Source of the DNA: Euptelea pleiosperma
Lineage: Eukaryota > Streptophyta > Magnoliopsida > Ranunculales > Eupteleaceae
Length of the DNA: 64,000 nucleotides
Direction: 5' to 3'
NCBI GenBank assembly: GCA_035048495.1
Contig: CM068545.1
Coordinates: forward strand, 44,138,450-44,202,449
Shown here: positions 9,564-20,505 of the stretch, one piece after another
Numbering within the stretch: position 1 is the stretch's first letter
How the letters are laid out: the number at the start of each line of letters is the position of its first letter
Notes under the pieces: model-generated
Told to the model about the DNA's origin: nothing
Database searches by the model: none
Seen by the model: the letters and a program-made list of their open reading frames with translations, nothing else
Program-made: the position numbers and the translations under genes

Positions 9564-12500
9564 TCACTCCACGGAAAATAAATCCGGATACTTTTCACGC
9601 ATCTTAGATTCTAGTTCCCATGTTGCCTCCTCCATGTCATGATGTTGCCACAACACCTTGACCAATCGGATAGTCTTGGTGCGCAACACCTGTTCCTTGG
9701 AATCCAAGATGCGAGCTGGTCGCTCCTCATACGCTGCATCTGCTTGAAGGTGTAGCTCCTGATAGTCGATGACGTGTGTAGGATCTGGCTCGTATCTCCG
9801 AAGCATGGATACATGGAAAACATCATGGATGCTCGAAAGTTGCGGTGGAAGTGCCAACTGATATGCAACTTGTCCTGCTCTCCTCAGGATCTCAAACGGT
9901 CCGATGAAGCGCGGTGCTAATTTACCCTTCTTCCCAAAACGGATAGTTCCCTTACGTGGAGTCACCTTCAAGAAGACTTTATCGCCGATCTGGAACTCAA
10001 GTGGTCTCCGATGTCTATCTGCATAGCTCTTCTGTCTGCTCTGTGCTGTCAATAGTCTGTCTCTGATGATCTTCACCTTCTCAGTGGTTTCCTGGACGAT
10101 CTCTGGTCCTGATAGTGAATGCTCTCCGACTTCTGCCCAACATAGGGGTGATCTACAAGGTCTGCCATACAGTGCCTCGAAAGGTGCCATGCCGATACTC
10201 GCCTGGAAACTGTTGTTGTAAGCAAACTCTGCTAGAGGTAGATGTTTACTCCAACTCCCTCCGAAGTCCAGTGTACATGCTCGGAGCATATCCTCCAATA
10301 TCTGAATCGTCCTCTCTGACTGCCCATCGGTCTGGGGGTGGTATGCTGTGCTGAGCTGAAGTTGAGTCCCCAAAGCCGTCTGAAGTCCCTGCCAAAAATG
10401 GGATGTGAAGCGCGGGTCGCGATCTGACACGATCGAAAATGGAACTCCATGAAGTTTGACGATCTCGTCAACATAAAGCTGTGCTAATGCTGGCACCTTA
10501 TCGGTCGCCTTCATACCTAAAAAATGTGCAGACTTGGTCAGTCTGTCCACAATAACCCACGCTGCATCAAATCCTTGACGAGTCTTTGGTAATCCCGTCA
10601 CGAAGTCCATCGTGATATGGTCCCATTTCCATTCCGCTACTGGTAATGGTTGTAAAAGTCCTGCTGGTCGCTGGTGCTCTGTCTTCACTTGCTGACAAGT
10701 AAGACATCTGGAAACGAATGAGGCAATGTCCCTCTTCATCCCTCTCCACCAAAATTGGCGTCTCAAGTCCCGGTACATCTTCGTAGCACCGGGATGAATG
10801 GTGAGTTTGGAACGGTGCGCCTCTGACATGATGTCCTCTCGAAGGTTGGCGTCGTCCGGCACACATAATCGTCCGTTAAACCGGATGCTATTGTCTGGCT
10901 GAATAGTCCAACCCTCTGGTCCTGAGCCTCTGGTAATCTCTGCTCGCGTTTCCTCGAACTCTGGATCGCTGGTCTGAGCCTCAATGATCCTTGGAATAAT
11001 AGTCGGCTGAGCGGCAATATTGAAAATAATTGCTCTATCATCACGTCGATCCACACGAAGATCGTACTCCTCAAGAGTTTCTGTCCACTGATGCTGCTGC
11101 AAGGCTATGCTTGCCAATGTCCCTCGAGTCTTTCTACTCAACGCGTCTGCAACCACGTTGGCCTTGCCCGGATGATAGAGTAGCGTAAAGTCATAGTCCT
11201 TCAGGAACTCCATCCACCGTCTCTGTCGTAAGTTGAGCTCCTTCTGGGTGAAGATATACTTCAAACTTTTGTGGTCCGAGTATACCTCAAACTGCTCGCC
11301 GTACAAGTAGTGCCTCCAAATCTTCAGGGCGAAAACAATCGCTGCTAATTCCAAGTCATGGGTCGGGTAATTTTGTTCGTGAATTTTCAATTGCCTCGAA
11401 GCGTAGGCCACAACTCTCCCATTCTGCATAAGGACACAACCCAGTCCGCTCTTCGAAGTGTCACTGTAGATCACATAGCTGGCTCCACTGTCTGGTATAG
11501 TCAAGACTGGGGCTGTCGTAAGCCGGGTCTTCAGCTCTTGAAATGCTGCCTCACACTGATCAGTCCAAACAAACTTCTCACCCTTCCGGGTCAGCTTTGT
11601 CATCGGTGCTGCCAAGCTAGAAAATCCCTCTACGAAGCGTCGATAGTATCCCGCAAGTCCCAAGAAACTGCGGATCTCTGAAACAGTCTTTGGTCGCCCC
11701 CAACTAGAAACTGCCTCTATCTTCGCTGGGTCTACTGAGATACCCGCTGCTGTAACCACGTGTCCGAGGAACTGAACCTCCTCAATCCAAAATGAACACT
11801 TCTCCCTCTTGGCATATAATTGATTCTCCCGCAATGTCTGAAGCGTAATCTGGAGATGCTCTGCGTGTTCCTCTGGTGTCTTCGAATAAATAAGAATGTC
11901 GTCGACGAAGACAACTACGAACTGGTCCAAGTACGGCCTGAAAATACGGTTCATCAAATCCATGAAGGCTGCTGGTGCGTTCGTCAATCCGAAAGGCATG
12001 ACAAGAAACTCATAGTGTCCGTATCTGGTCCTGAAGGCCGTCTTCTGAACGTCTTCATCCTTCACTCGAAGCTGGTGATAACCTGATCGCAAGTCAATCT
12101 TTGAAAAGTGTTGTGCTCCTCGAAGCTGGTCAAATAAGTCATCGATGCGAGGCAAGGGATACCGATTCTTCACTGTAACACGGTTAAGCTGTCTATAGTC
12201 AATGCAAAGCCGAAGCGATCCATCCTTCTTCTTCACAAACAACACTGGTGCTCCCCACGGTGAAATACTCGGTCTAATAAACCCTCTTTTTTGAAGCTCC
12301 TGAAGCTGATCATTGAGCTCTTTCATCTCTAATGGTGCCATCCGATACGGTGCAATTGATATCGGAGTTGTACCTGGATAGACATCTATCCCAAACTCCA
12401 CCTCTCTCTTCGGCGGCAAACCTGGTAATTCTTCTGGAAACACATCAGGGAAGTCTTGAACCACCTCCTCTGACCCAAGCGTAACTGTCGCAAGCTCATT

Positions 12501-14192
12501 ACTAAGTACGTGCGCAAGGTAGCTATCACAGTCCTCAACACCTCTTTTACCGTAGAAGTGGAAAACTGAACCATCTGACGTTTGGAATGACACCTTCTTC
12601 TTGAAGCAATCGACTGTAGCATGGTACGACGCGAGCCAGTCCATGCCCAAGATAACATCGAAGGTGGCTATCTCCATTACAATCAGATCCACAACCAGTT
12701 CCTGGTCTGAAAACTGAATCGTACAGGCTCTACAAATCCTGTCGACTCCAACTCTCCTCCCCACGGGAGTAACCACAGACAAAGGGCGAGTCATAGGCTC
12801 GGAAGACAAACCCAAAGAACATGCAAATGAAGTAGAAATAAAGGAATGCGTAGCACCTGAATCAAATAATACTCTTGCCCAAGAGTTATATAATAAGAAT
12901 GTACCTTCCACCACTTCGTTGGTAGCATCATCATCTGGGGCGACAAGTGCGAACACTCTTCCCTGAGCTGGCTGTTGCTGCTGCTGGCGAGGCTGTTGTT
13001 GAGCTTGCTTCTGGTAAGCCTGCTGCTGTGTCGGTAGTGGTGGGGCTTTGGCAGGCTGCATCTGTTGCTGCTGCTGAATAGGCTGCGGTCGGGGGTTCTG
13101 AGCACGAGGTAGCTGCATCTCTCGTGGTAATGGGCAATTAGGCCTGATATGGCCCACCTGTCCACATCCAAAGCATGTAGGCTGGAGCTGGCCTGTCTGC
13201 TGTGCTCCCGCTGATCTGACCTGCTGGGGCTGTACTAGTCTGGCAAGTGGCTGTGGGTGTTGTCCTACTGGACGATGTTGCACGATCTGTTGGGCAAGCT
13301 GACGAGTCTGCCCCGCCTGACGCTGCTGCCCTAGCTGTCCCATACCTCGCTGGGGTGTCGACTGTAAACTCACTGGTACTACCGCCCTGAATTGAGGTTG
13401 GCCATCTGTCCTCTGTCTCTTGTGATCAGGCTGTCGGGAGCCCTGACCACCTCGGGTCCGCTGGTCGAAGACGCGTGAAGCCTCTGCAAGATCCTGCTCC
13501 ACAATAGTCGCACGCTCTATCAGGCTACTGTAGTCCCTGATCAAAAGTGCCGAAAGATGACGTCTAATGGAGATCTTCAGTCCATGCTCAAATCTCTTAC
13601 ACTTAGCCGCCTCTGTAGCGACCAGTGTAGATGCAAATCGCGACAGCTCTGTGAACTTTGCCTGATATTGGGCAACCGTCATGCTTTTCTGCTGGAGTTG
13701 TAGAAACTCCTCCATCTTGGCATCCTTCGCTGACTCTGGGAAGTGCCGTGCTAGGAAGATCTCTTCGAACTGGACCCATGTCATAGTGGCCACTACCTTG
13801 GTGGACTTAACCGAGTCCCACCAATGGTCTGCCTCTCCAATGAGCTGGTAGGCCGCTAAAGATACCCATCGCTCCTCTGGCGCTCCAAGTGCCGAAAGCA
13901 TCTTCCTCATCTCCCTGAGCCATCCCTCAGCGATAATAGGGTCAGGGATCCCGTCGTACTTCGGCGGTCGAAGTCGTTGTAGCTTTTCCAACCAAACTGT
14001 AGAGTCTATAGTCGGTGCAAATCGATGAGGCTCTGGCTGTGTCGCCGATGCCTGGGCTTGGGCTTGGGCTTGGATCTGGGCCTGCTGATGTCGTAGAATC
14101 TCTGCCATGTCCCTGATGGACTGGAATACCGTACTCATATCTGGCTGTTCAGGGGCATTGCCCTGTCCTGCTGCGCGTCCCCTACTAGCCAT
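9564..14192 (-). CDS. gag-pol: Gag-Pol polyprotein of Ty3/gypsy chromovirus, 1,542 residues
   Basis: A single uninterrupted frame encodes the proteins for capsid assembly, reverse transcription and integration. Visible parts in order: Gag domain about residues 85-215 ([12 protein letters not shown]); zinc knuckle C340-x2-C343-x4-H348-x4-C353; a glutamine/proline-rich linker; aspartic protease with D444-S-G-A; reverse transcriptase with first catalytic D700 and FVDD at 762-765; RNase H beginning near YSD (D911); integrase zinc finger H1126-x6-H1133-x29-C1163-x2-C1166; integrase core D1196, D1257, E1293 with the usual 35-residue gap between the last two; GPF motif of the C-terminal domain; chromodomain about 1489-1542 with W1515 and W1525. 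There is no frameshift between gag and pol, as is usual for plant chromoviruses. An alternating Q-A tract (about 38-49) comes from a short DNA repeat. The first ATG after the primer site opens the frame. All key residues are present, so the protein is probably functional. Confidence 0.97.
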   Translation of the reverse strand: MASRGRAAGQGNAPEQPDMSTVFQSIRDMAEILRHQQAQIQAQAQAQASATQPEPHRFAPTIDSTVWLEKLQRLRPPKYDGIPDPIIAEGWLREMRKMLSALGAPEERWVSLAAYQLIGEADHWWDSVKSTKVVATMTWVQFEEIFLARHFPESAKDAKMEEFLQLQQKSMTVAQYQAKFTELSRFASTLVATEAAKCKRFEHGLKISIRRHLSALLIRDYSSLIERATIVEQDLAEASRVFDQRTRGGQGSRQPDHKRQRTDGQPQFRAVVPVSLQSTPQRGMGQLGQQRQAGQTRQLAQQIVQHRPVGQHPQPLARLVQPQQVRSAGAQQTGQLQPTCFGCGQVGHIRPNCPLPREMQLPRAQNPRPQPIQQQQQMQPAKAPPLPTQQQAYQKQAQQQPRQQQQQPAQGRVFALVAPDDDATNEVVEGTFLLYNSWARVLFDSGATHSFISTSFACSLGLSSEPMTRPLSVVTPVGRRVGVDRICRACTIQFSDQELVVDLIVMEIATFDVILGMDWLASYHATVDCFKKKVSFQTSDGSVFHFYGKRGVEDCDSYLAHVLSNELATVTLGSEEVVQDFPDVFPEELPGLPPKREVEFGIDVYPGTTPISIAPYRMAPLEMKELNDQLQELQKRGFIRPSISPWGAPVLFVKKKDGSLRLCIDYRQLNRVTVKNRYPLPRIDDLFDQLRGAQHFSKIDLRSGYHQLRVKDEDVQKTAFRTRYGHYEFLVMPFGLTNAPAAFMDLMNRIFRPYLDQFVVVFVDDILIYSKTPEEHAEHLQITLQTLRENQLYAKREKCSFWIEEVQFLGHVVTAAGISVDPAKIEAVSSWGRPKTVSEIRSFLGLAGYYRRFVEGFSSLAAPMTKLTRKGEKFVWTDQCEAAFQELKTRLTTAPVLTIPDSGASYVIYSDTSKSGLGCVLMQNGRVVAYASRQLKIHEQNYPTHDLELAAIVFALKIWRHYLYGEQFEVYSDHKSLKYIFTQKELNLRQRRWMEFLKDYDFTLLYHPGKANVVADALSRKTRGTLASIALQQHQWTETLEEYDLRVDRRDDRAIIFNIAAQPTIIPRIIEAQTSDPEFEETRAEITRGSGPEGWTIQPDNSIRFNGRLCVPDDANLREDIMSEAHRSKLTIHPGATKMYRDLRRQFWWRGMKRDIASFVSRCLTCQQVKTEHQRPAGLLQPLPVAEWKWDHITMDFVTGLPKTRQGFDAAWVIVDRLTKSAHFLGMKATDKVPALAQLYVDEIVKLHGVPFSIVSDRDPRFTSHFWQGLQTALGTQLQLSTAYHPQTDGQSERTIQILEDMLRACTLDFGGSWSKHLPLAEFAYNNSFQASIGMAPFEALYGRPCRSPLCWAEVGEHSLSGPEIVQETTEKVKIIRDRLLTAQSRQKSYADRHRRPLEFQIGDKVFLKVTPRKGTIRFGKKGKLAPRFIGPFEILRRAGQVAYQLALPPQLSSIHDVFHVSMLRRYEPDPTHVIDYQELHLQADAAYEERPARILDSKEQVLRTKTIRLVKVLWQHHDMEEATWELESKMREKYPDLFSVE

Positions 14193-14383
14193 AAGTCTTC
14201 ACAAAAGAGACAACAATAAAAAGATCTATCATCAGAGTGTGGTTTCTTAAAGTTCTCACTAGTGTATACTAGACACATGCTAAGTGTATATACTATGTGC
14301 CCACTATGTGTATCATAAGTGCATACTAAGTGTTCACTACATGCATAGCCACCACTACAGATCCGTAGGAATCATATAACTGG
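14193..14383 (-). other. 5' leader between primer site and gag-pol start
   Basis: About 190 bp without a gene. It contains several imperfect copies of a TAAGTGTATACTA-like motif (for example near 14257-14340), a short degenerate repeat of unknown role. Packaging signals of this family are expected hereabouts but cannot be recognised by sequence. Confidence 0.6.
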
Positions 14384-14395
14384 GCTCTGATACCA
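14384..14395 (-). other. Primer binding site for initiator tRNA-Met
   Basis: The minus strand reads TGGTATCAGAGC, complementary to the 3' end of plant initiator tRNA-Met, three bases (GAG) downstream of the 5' LTR terminus GTGACA. This is the usual primer of plant Ty3/gypsy elements and fixes the element's orientation. Confidence 0.95.
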
Positions 14396-15688
14396 CTCTG
14401 TCACGCCCCGAACCCGGGTATCCAGATTCGACCCGAAAAGTTCATGGGACGACCCGTAACCTGAGTTTGAAGGTGATCTATGAATGATCCCCAATGGTCC
14501 ACATGATGTAGTTAGACCATCAAGGCTCACTCCACGAACAAGAAACAAATCGATGTTCAAGCGTTAATGGTCCTAAAATAATCCTATGTGAGATTCAGTT
14601 ATAAGGGGATATTTAAGTACGTTCTCTAATCGTCAAATCATGTCCGATTGATTCAATTAAGCAATAGGGTTGTATTCATCTTTGTCCAATTATGTAATCA
14701 TAATCAACTTAATAAATCCACTAAGGTTAAGTAAAAAAAATCAACACAGATCAAAAAGTTCACAAAGTCAAACTAGGTCAATTAAGTCAAGAGAATCAAA
14801 AGAAAGTTGAATCGATCGATCGGGTGTCATAAGGTTAACCATAATTCTACTCGAGGAGTTAAAATCAGTAATAAGCATATCCATTGTAGAAAATGGGCAT
14901 TAAATCAACTAAGTATGGGGAAAAGAGGGTGAGAACATGCTCTCAATCAAAGGCATACATGCCCGAAAAAATAAATAACTAATGTCTTAAAATGATCAAT
15001 AAAGTCTCTTTCAAAGTGTGGGATCGACTCCCAAATCATCGCCGGTCTCTTCAAGTAAACCGGAGTCATCCGTCTCAAAATCCTCCCACGCACCTGGCTC
15101 CTCAAAATCTGAAATGATATCGGTGTAACACCGTGAGCCGAGGCCCAGTAATACAACAGTGTGTATGGTATGATATCATACTATACAAGATTTTAATCAA
15201 GACGTGTATCTCAATCATATGATAAGGATGACATAAAAGTGAAGGTAAATGCAAGGTGAGTGCAGGATGCACATGCAACTAGTACCCATAACCACATAGG
15301 GTCTCCATCTCCTTCCCGCACTGGGAGCGGTCTCATCGACCCATCTGCAGGATATAATAACGTCTGGGGCCTTTCACCCTAGGGTACCGAACCCTGATTA
15401 ATTGATAAAATCAATATAAACGTATATAATATACTTCAACCCCGTTCCCTTATGCACCCCCTATATGAAATGATGTAATGATCATAGTATGACACTAGGG
15501 TTACATGGCATAAACACATTTATTTAACATTTAATAAGAAAAAAAAATGAACACATTAACATCAAAAGTAATGATATGAATAGAACTAAAATTAAATAAC
15601 ATTAATAACCTGTAAACAATCATCAAATATCACGACTAAGACGGATAGACAATACTAGTGGGAACCATAAGAGAATCCAACACTCCAT

Positions 15689-15785
15689 GGTCGAACCCTA
15701 TGAGGGATCCATGACACAAGGTCGAACCCTAAAGAGGGATCCAAGACACTTGGCCGAACCCTATGAGGGATCCAAGACACATGGG
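15689..15785 (-). repeat. Short tandem minirepeat in the 5' LTR
   Basis: Same three ~30-bp CGAACCCTA/GAGGGATCCA units as in the other LTR. Confidence 0.8.
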
Positions 15786-15906
15786 TGGAATCCCAATGCA
15801 CACAAGTCTAAGTCAAACAACAAGGTTAAAACCTTAATAGTTAATAATCATGACCCACTAATAATTAATATATATATATATATATTTTTTTTATAAAAAA
15901 ACTGTA

Positions 15907-16817
15907 CTGTATTATAAAAATCATAACTAAATAAATATTAATTAGAAAAATATAAACTCAATGGATTTAAAAACTAGATTCACATAAGTTTTTAGGAAAA
16001 ATAAATAAAAAATTTTGAGATTCAAAATATGGGTCGAAACCCTTAATAAAGTGAGCCGGACAGAATCTGAAATTTTGGATTTTATAAAAAAGTTCCGTAC
16101 ATTTAAAAAATTATAACTTAATCAATATAAATCAGAAAAATACAAACTCAAAGGTTCTAGAAACTAGATTGACATAGGTATCTATGAAAAATAATTAGAA
16201 AAATATTTAGGTTAAAAATATATATCGAAATCCCAAGTTATATGGACCGTGCAAAATCTGAAATTCTGGGTTTTACAGAAAAGTCCAGTACGTTTGAAAA
16301 ATCATAACTTAATAAATATAAATATGAAAAATATAAACTCAAAGGTTATAGAATCTAGATTAATAGAGGTATCTGGGAAAAATAAGTAGAAAAATATTTA
16401 GATTAAAAATATAGATCGAAATCCCAAGTGAAGTGGACCGTGTAAAATCTAGAATTCTGGTTTTTTTGGTAAAGTCCAACAACTTAGAAAAATCATAACT
16501 TAATTAATACAAATCAGAAAAATAAAAATTTAAATGTTCTAGAAACTAGATTGATAGAGGTATCTAGGAAAAATAATCATAAAAATATTTAGATTAAAAA
16601 TATAGATCAAAATTCAAAGTAAAGTGGATCGTGTAAAATCTGGAATTCTGGTTTTTTTTGTAAAGTTTAACAATTTAGAAAAATCATAATTAAATAAATA
16701 TAAATCCAAAAAATACAAACTAAACGGTTTTGAAAAATAGATTTATAGAGGTATTTAGAAAAAAATAATTATAAAAATATTTAAATCATAAAATTACAAC
16801 AAAAATGATAAAGAACA
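15907..16817 (-). repeat. 191-bp tandem repeat array (5 copies) in the 5' LTR
   Basis: Copy of the ordered five-unit array of the other LTR, with anchor motif at 15923 and every 190-191 bp after. A handful of the LTR-LTR substitutions fall here, for example at the fourth unit AATCAGAAAAATAAAAATTT. Confidence 0.88.
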
Positions 16818-17002
16818 TAGTAATTCGTTATAGGTACAAAAGAGACCATGGCCAAACCCATCATAGTGGCCCAAAATAAAGATCAACTTAATAAGAATAA
16901 AGTAAATATTATTGAAATTAATTTATAATGAGTATCAATCATTATCTAATAAAAGAAAAACAAAATCTTGAAGAAAAACCAGTATAGAATGGATCAAACA
17001 CA

Positions 17003-17010
17003 CTTACCTC
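17003..17010 (-). promoter_or_regulatory. Candidate splice donor in the 5' LTR leader
   Basis: GAGGTAAG on the minus strand, downstream of the TATA-like box. In this LTR the motif would be transcribed as part of the leader, roughly 190 bases after the inferred start. Splicing from here could remove some of the ~2.8 kb of leader that precedes gag-pol; this is inference. Confidence 0.45.
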
Positions 17011-17224
17011 AAGGTTTATTGAACTTTAATGAAAATCAAAAGTTTCTTCAAATTTGAAAGTCGTCGGATCGTCCTCTCCTCGGAGTATGTTCTTCTAATC
17101 GAAGTCCCCGTCAATTCTCTCTTCTTGCTCGAGTGCGATCGATGCCCGGATTAAGGTTTAATGGAGCTTTCTCTATGCTTCGACGGAGTTGGGTTTGTGA
17201 AAGCTTCTAAAGTTTTAGGGTTTT

Positions 17225-17234
17225 CATAAATAGG
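17225..17234 (-). promoter_or_regulatory. TATA-like box in the 5' LTR
   Basis: CCTATTTATG on the minus strand, identical to the other LTR. This is the copy that would drive the element's transcript. Confidence 0.5.
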
Positions 17235-17876
17235 TTTAGGGAAGGTTTAGGGTTTCTATTTTGTTGAAATTCGTAACTATCAAAGGGATGACTTTTTCAA
17301 CCCTTTAAAACTTATATTTTAGGCTAATTATGATTTAAAAATGGGCCCAAGGCCCATATGTATCAATTAGGCCTCACTTAAGATTATTTATAAGCCCAAA
17401 AAGTCTCTAAAACATAAAATAATATTTCAAAACATTAGGTACATAATTATTAATATAATATAACCTATGTAGCTTAATAATAAAGTCACACCACATACAT
17501 CTCTCAGTCAGGGCACACCCCAATTAGGGTTTGGGCACCTACCTCACCAAATTGTCTAAAACTTAACCTACACTTAGAGTTAGGTTCCCTAACTTGGTGG
17601 ACCTCTCCTAGGGTTTAACTAGAATATGACTAATGATTTAAACACACACAATGATCAACACAATGCAATAAATAAGCAAATATTCTAAATATTCTAAATA
17701 CGATAAAAGTTAAAAATGAGCTATACGGCCTAAAATGACTCTAGTGTCCTAAACCAATTAGGTATAAGAGTTTATTAGGGTTTCAATTAATCATTTATAA
17801 GGTCAAGTAAACAAGTCAAAATTAGTCAAATCTCATAAAAGTCAAAAATACCTTTGAAAAAGTTGAGGGTATTACA

Positions 17877-17881
17877 CATTT
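17877..17881. repeat. Target-site duplication, right copy (CATTT)
   Basis: Perfect match to the left copy; satellite resumes exactly where it was interrupted (CATTTGCACAATCGG). Confidence 0.95.
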
Positions 17882-20505
17882 GCACAATCGGATCTCGTAA
17901 TTTGACTTAATATCTTCCATTACAATTGTTTCAACACATTTGAACTGTTGAAAAAAGATTCGGGACAGTCGGAACAAGTTTGCTCCATTCGTTCGTCAAT
18001 GTCTCTAATTGGACTCAGATTGGGTGTTACATTCCTAAGCCTATAATTACTGACTTTTTCGCAACCAGACTACGTAATTTCACTCAATATCTTCTATTAG
18101 AATTATTTTAACACATTTGAAGTGTTAGAACAAGATTCGGGACTATAGGAACAAGTTTGTCCCATTCGTGCATCAATGACTCTAATTGGACTCAGTTTGT
18201 GCTTCACATTCCAAAGCTTATAACTAGTGAGTTTTGCACAACCGGACCTCGTAATTTGACTCAATCTCTTCCATTGTAATTGTTTCAACACATTTGAAGT
18301 GTTGGAACAAGATTCGGGACAATCGGAACAAGTTTGTTATTGACTTTTTCACAACCGGACTTCGTAATTTGACTCAATATCTTCTATTATAATTGTTTTA
18401 ACACATTTGAAGTGTTGGAACAAGAATCGGGATAGTTGAAACAAGTTTGTTCCATCCGTGCGTCAATGACTCTAATTGGACTCAGTTTGGTTGTTACATT
18501 CCGAAGCCTATAACTAGTGACTTTTGTGCAACCGGACATCGTAATTTGACTCAAACTCTTCCATTACTATTGTTTCAACACATTTGAAGTGTTTGAAAAA
18601 GATTCGGGACAGTCGCAACAATTTTGCTCCATCCGTGCGTCAATGTCTCCATTTGGACTCAGTTTGTGTGTTACATTCCGAAGCCTATAAGTAGTGACTT
18701 TTTCGCAACCGGACCCTGTAATTTGACTCAAACTCTTCCATTACTATTGTTTCAACACATTTGAAGCGTATGAACAAGATTTGGGACAGTCGAACAAGTT
18801 TACCCCATTCGTGCGTAAATGACTCCAATTGCACTCAGTTTGTGCGTTACATTCCCAAGCTTATAACTAGTGACTTTTGCACAACCGGACCTCGTAATTT
18901 GACTCAATATCTTCCATTACAATTGTTTTAACACATTTGAACTGTTGAAAAAAGATTCGGGACAGTCGGAACAAGTTTGCTCCATTCGTTCGTCAATGTC
19001 TCTAATTGGACTCGGTTTGGGTGTTACATTCCTAAGCCTATAATTACTGACTTTTTCGTATCCGGACTTCGTATTTTGGCTCAATATCTTCTATTAGAAT
19101 TGTTTTAACACATTTGAAGTATTGAACAAGATTCGGGACTGTCGGAACAAGTTTGCCCCATTCGTGCGTCAATGACTCTAATTGGACTCAGTTTGTGCGT
19201 TACATTCCTTAGCTTATAACTAGTGACTTTTTCACAACCGGACCTCGTAATTTGACTCAATATCTTCTATTACAATTGTTTTAACACATTTGAAGACTTG
19301 GAACAAGATTCGGGACAGTCGGAACAAGTTTGCTCCGTTCGTGCGTCAATGACTATAATTGGACTCAGTTTGTGCGTTACACTCCTAAGCTTATAACAAG
19401 TGACTTTTTCGCAACCGGATCTCGTAATTTGACTCAATCTGTTCCATTGCAATTGTTTCAACACATTTAAAGTCTTGGAACAAGATTCGGGACAATCGAA
19501 ACAAGTTTGCTCCATCCGTGCGTCAATGTCTCTAATTGGACTCAGTTTGTTTGTTACATTCCGAAGCCTATAACTAGTGACTTTTGTGCAACCGGACCTC
19601 GTAATTTGACTCAAACTCTTCTATTACTAATGTTTCAACACATTTGCAGTGTTTGAAAAAGATTCAGGACAGTCGAAACAATTTTGCTCCATCCGTGCGT
19701 CAATGTCGCTAATTGGACTCAGTTTGTGTGTTACATTCCGAAGCCTATAACTAGTGACTTTTTCGCAACCGGACCCCGTAATTTGACTCAAACTCTTCCA
19801 TTACTATTATTTCAACACATTTGAAGTGTTGGAAAAAGATTTAGGACAGTCGGAAGAAGTTTGCTCCATCCGTTCGTCAACGTCTTTAATTGGACTCAAT
19901 TTGTTTGTTACATTCCTAAGCCTATAATTACTTTCTTTTTCGCAATCGGACTTCGTAATTTGACTCAATATCTTCTATTACAATTGTTTCAACACATTTG
20001 AAGTGTTGGAACAAGATTCGGGACTGTCGGAACAGGTTTACCGCATTCGTGCGTCAATGACCCTAATTGGACTCAGTTTGTGCGTTACATTCCCAAGCTT
20101 ATAACTAGTTTCATTTGCACAATCGGATCTCGTAATTTGACTTAATATCTTCCATTACAATTGTTTCAACACATTTGAACTGTTGAAAAAAGATTCGGGA
20201 CGGTCGGAACAAGTTTGCTCCATTCGTTCGTCAATGTCTCTAATTGGACTCAGATTGGGTGTTACATTCCTAAGCCTATAATTACTGACTTTTTCGCAAC
20301 CAGACTTCGTAATTTCACTCAATATCTTCTATTAGAATTGTTTTAACACATTTGAAGTGTTAGAACAAGATTCAGGACTATAGGAACAAGTTTGTCCCAT
20401 TCGTGCATCAATGACTCTAATTGGACTCAGTTTGTGCTTCACATTCCAAAGCTTATAACTAGTGAGTTTTGCACAACCGGACCTCGTAATTTGACTCAAT
20501 CTCTT

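Larger units (their letters stand above)
6037..17876 (-). mobile_element. Intact Ty3/gypsy chromovirus LTR retrotransposon (Tekay/Del-like)
   Basis: An 11,840-bp element read on the minus strand. It has two 3,478-bp LTRs bounded by TG...CA (sense start TGTAATACCC, sense end GGGGCGTGACA), a tRNA-iMet primer binding site next to the 5' LTR (right end), one gag-pol frame filling nearly all of the 4,884-bp interior, a polypurine tract next to the 3' LTR (left end), and a CATTT target duplication. The LTRs are equal in length and differ at about 20 positions by eye. Clade assignment rests on the very long LTRs, the single fused Gag-Pol frame and a C-terminal chromodomain; a phylogeny of the RT would settle Tekay against other chromovirus clades. 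It may still be autonomous. It sits inside the satellite array, whereas the best-known centromere-targeting plant chromoviruses belong to the CRM clade. Confidence 0.95.
14399..17876 (-). repeat. 5' LTR of the intact element (right end)
   Basis: 3,478 bp, same length as the other LTR with no indels. I count about 20 substitutions by eye, mostly transitions, for example CTCCACGAAC against CTCCACAAAC near the start and CAAAATTAGTC against CAACATTGGTC near the end. The internal features repeat the 3' LTR at an offset of 8,362 bp. Outside these I see only AT-rich sequence and no gene. Confidence 0.95.

Noticed and set aside
9611..13171. Small frames overlapping gag-pol on both strands
   Set aside because: They are shadows of the 1,542-residue polyprotein in other frames, without independent start signals or domains.
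14384..14395. tRNA gene at the tRNA-iMet match
   Set aside because: Only the 12-base primer complement is present, next to the LTR; no cloverleaf follows.
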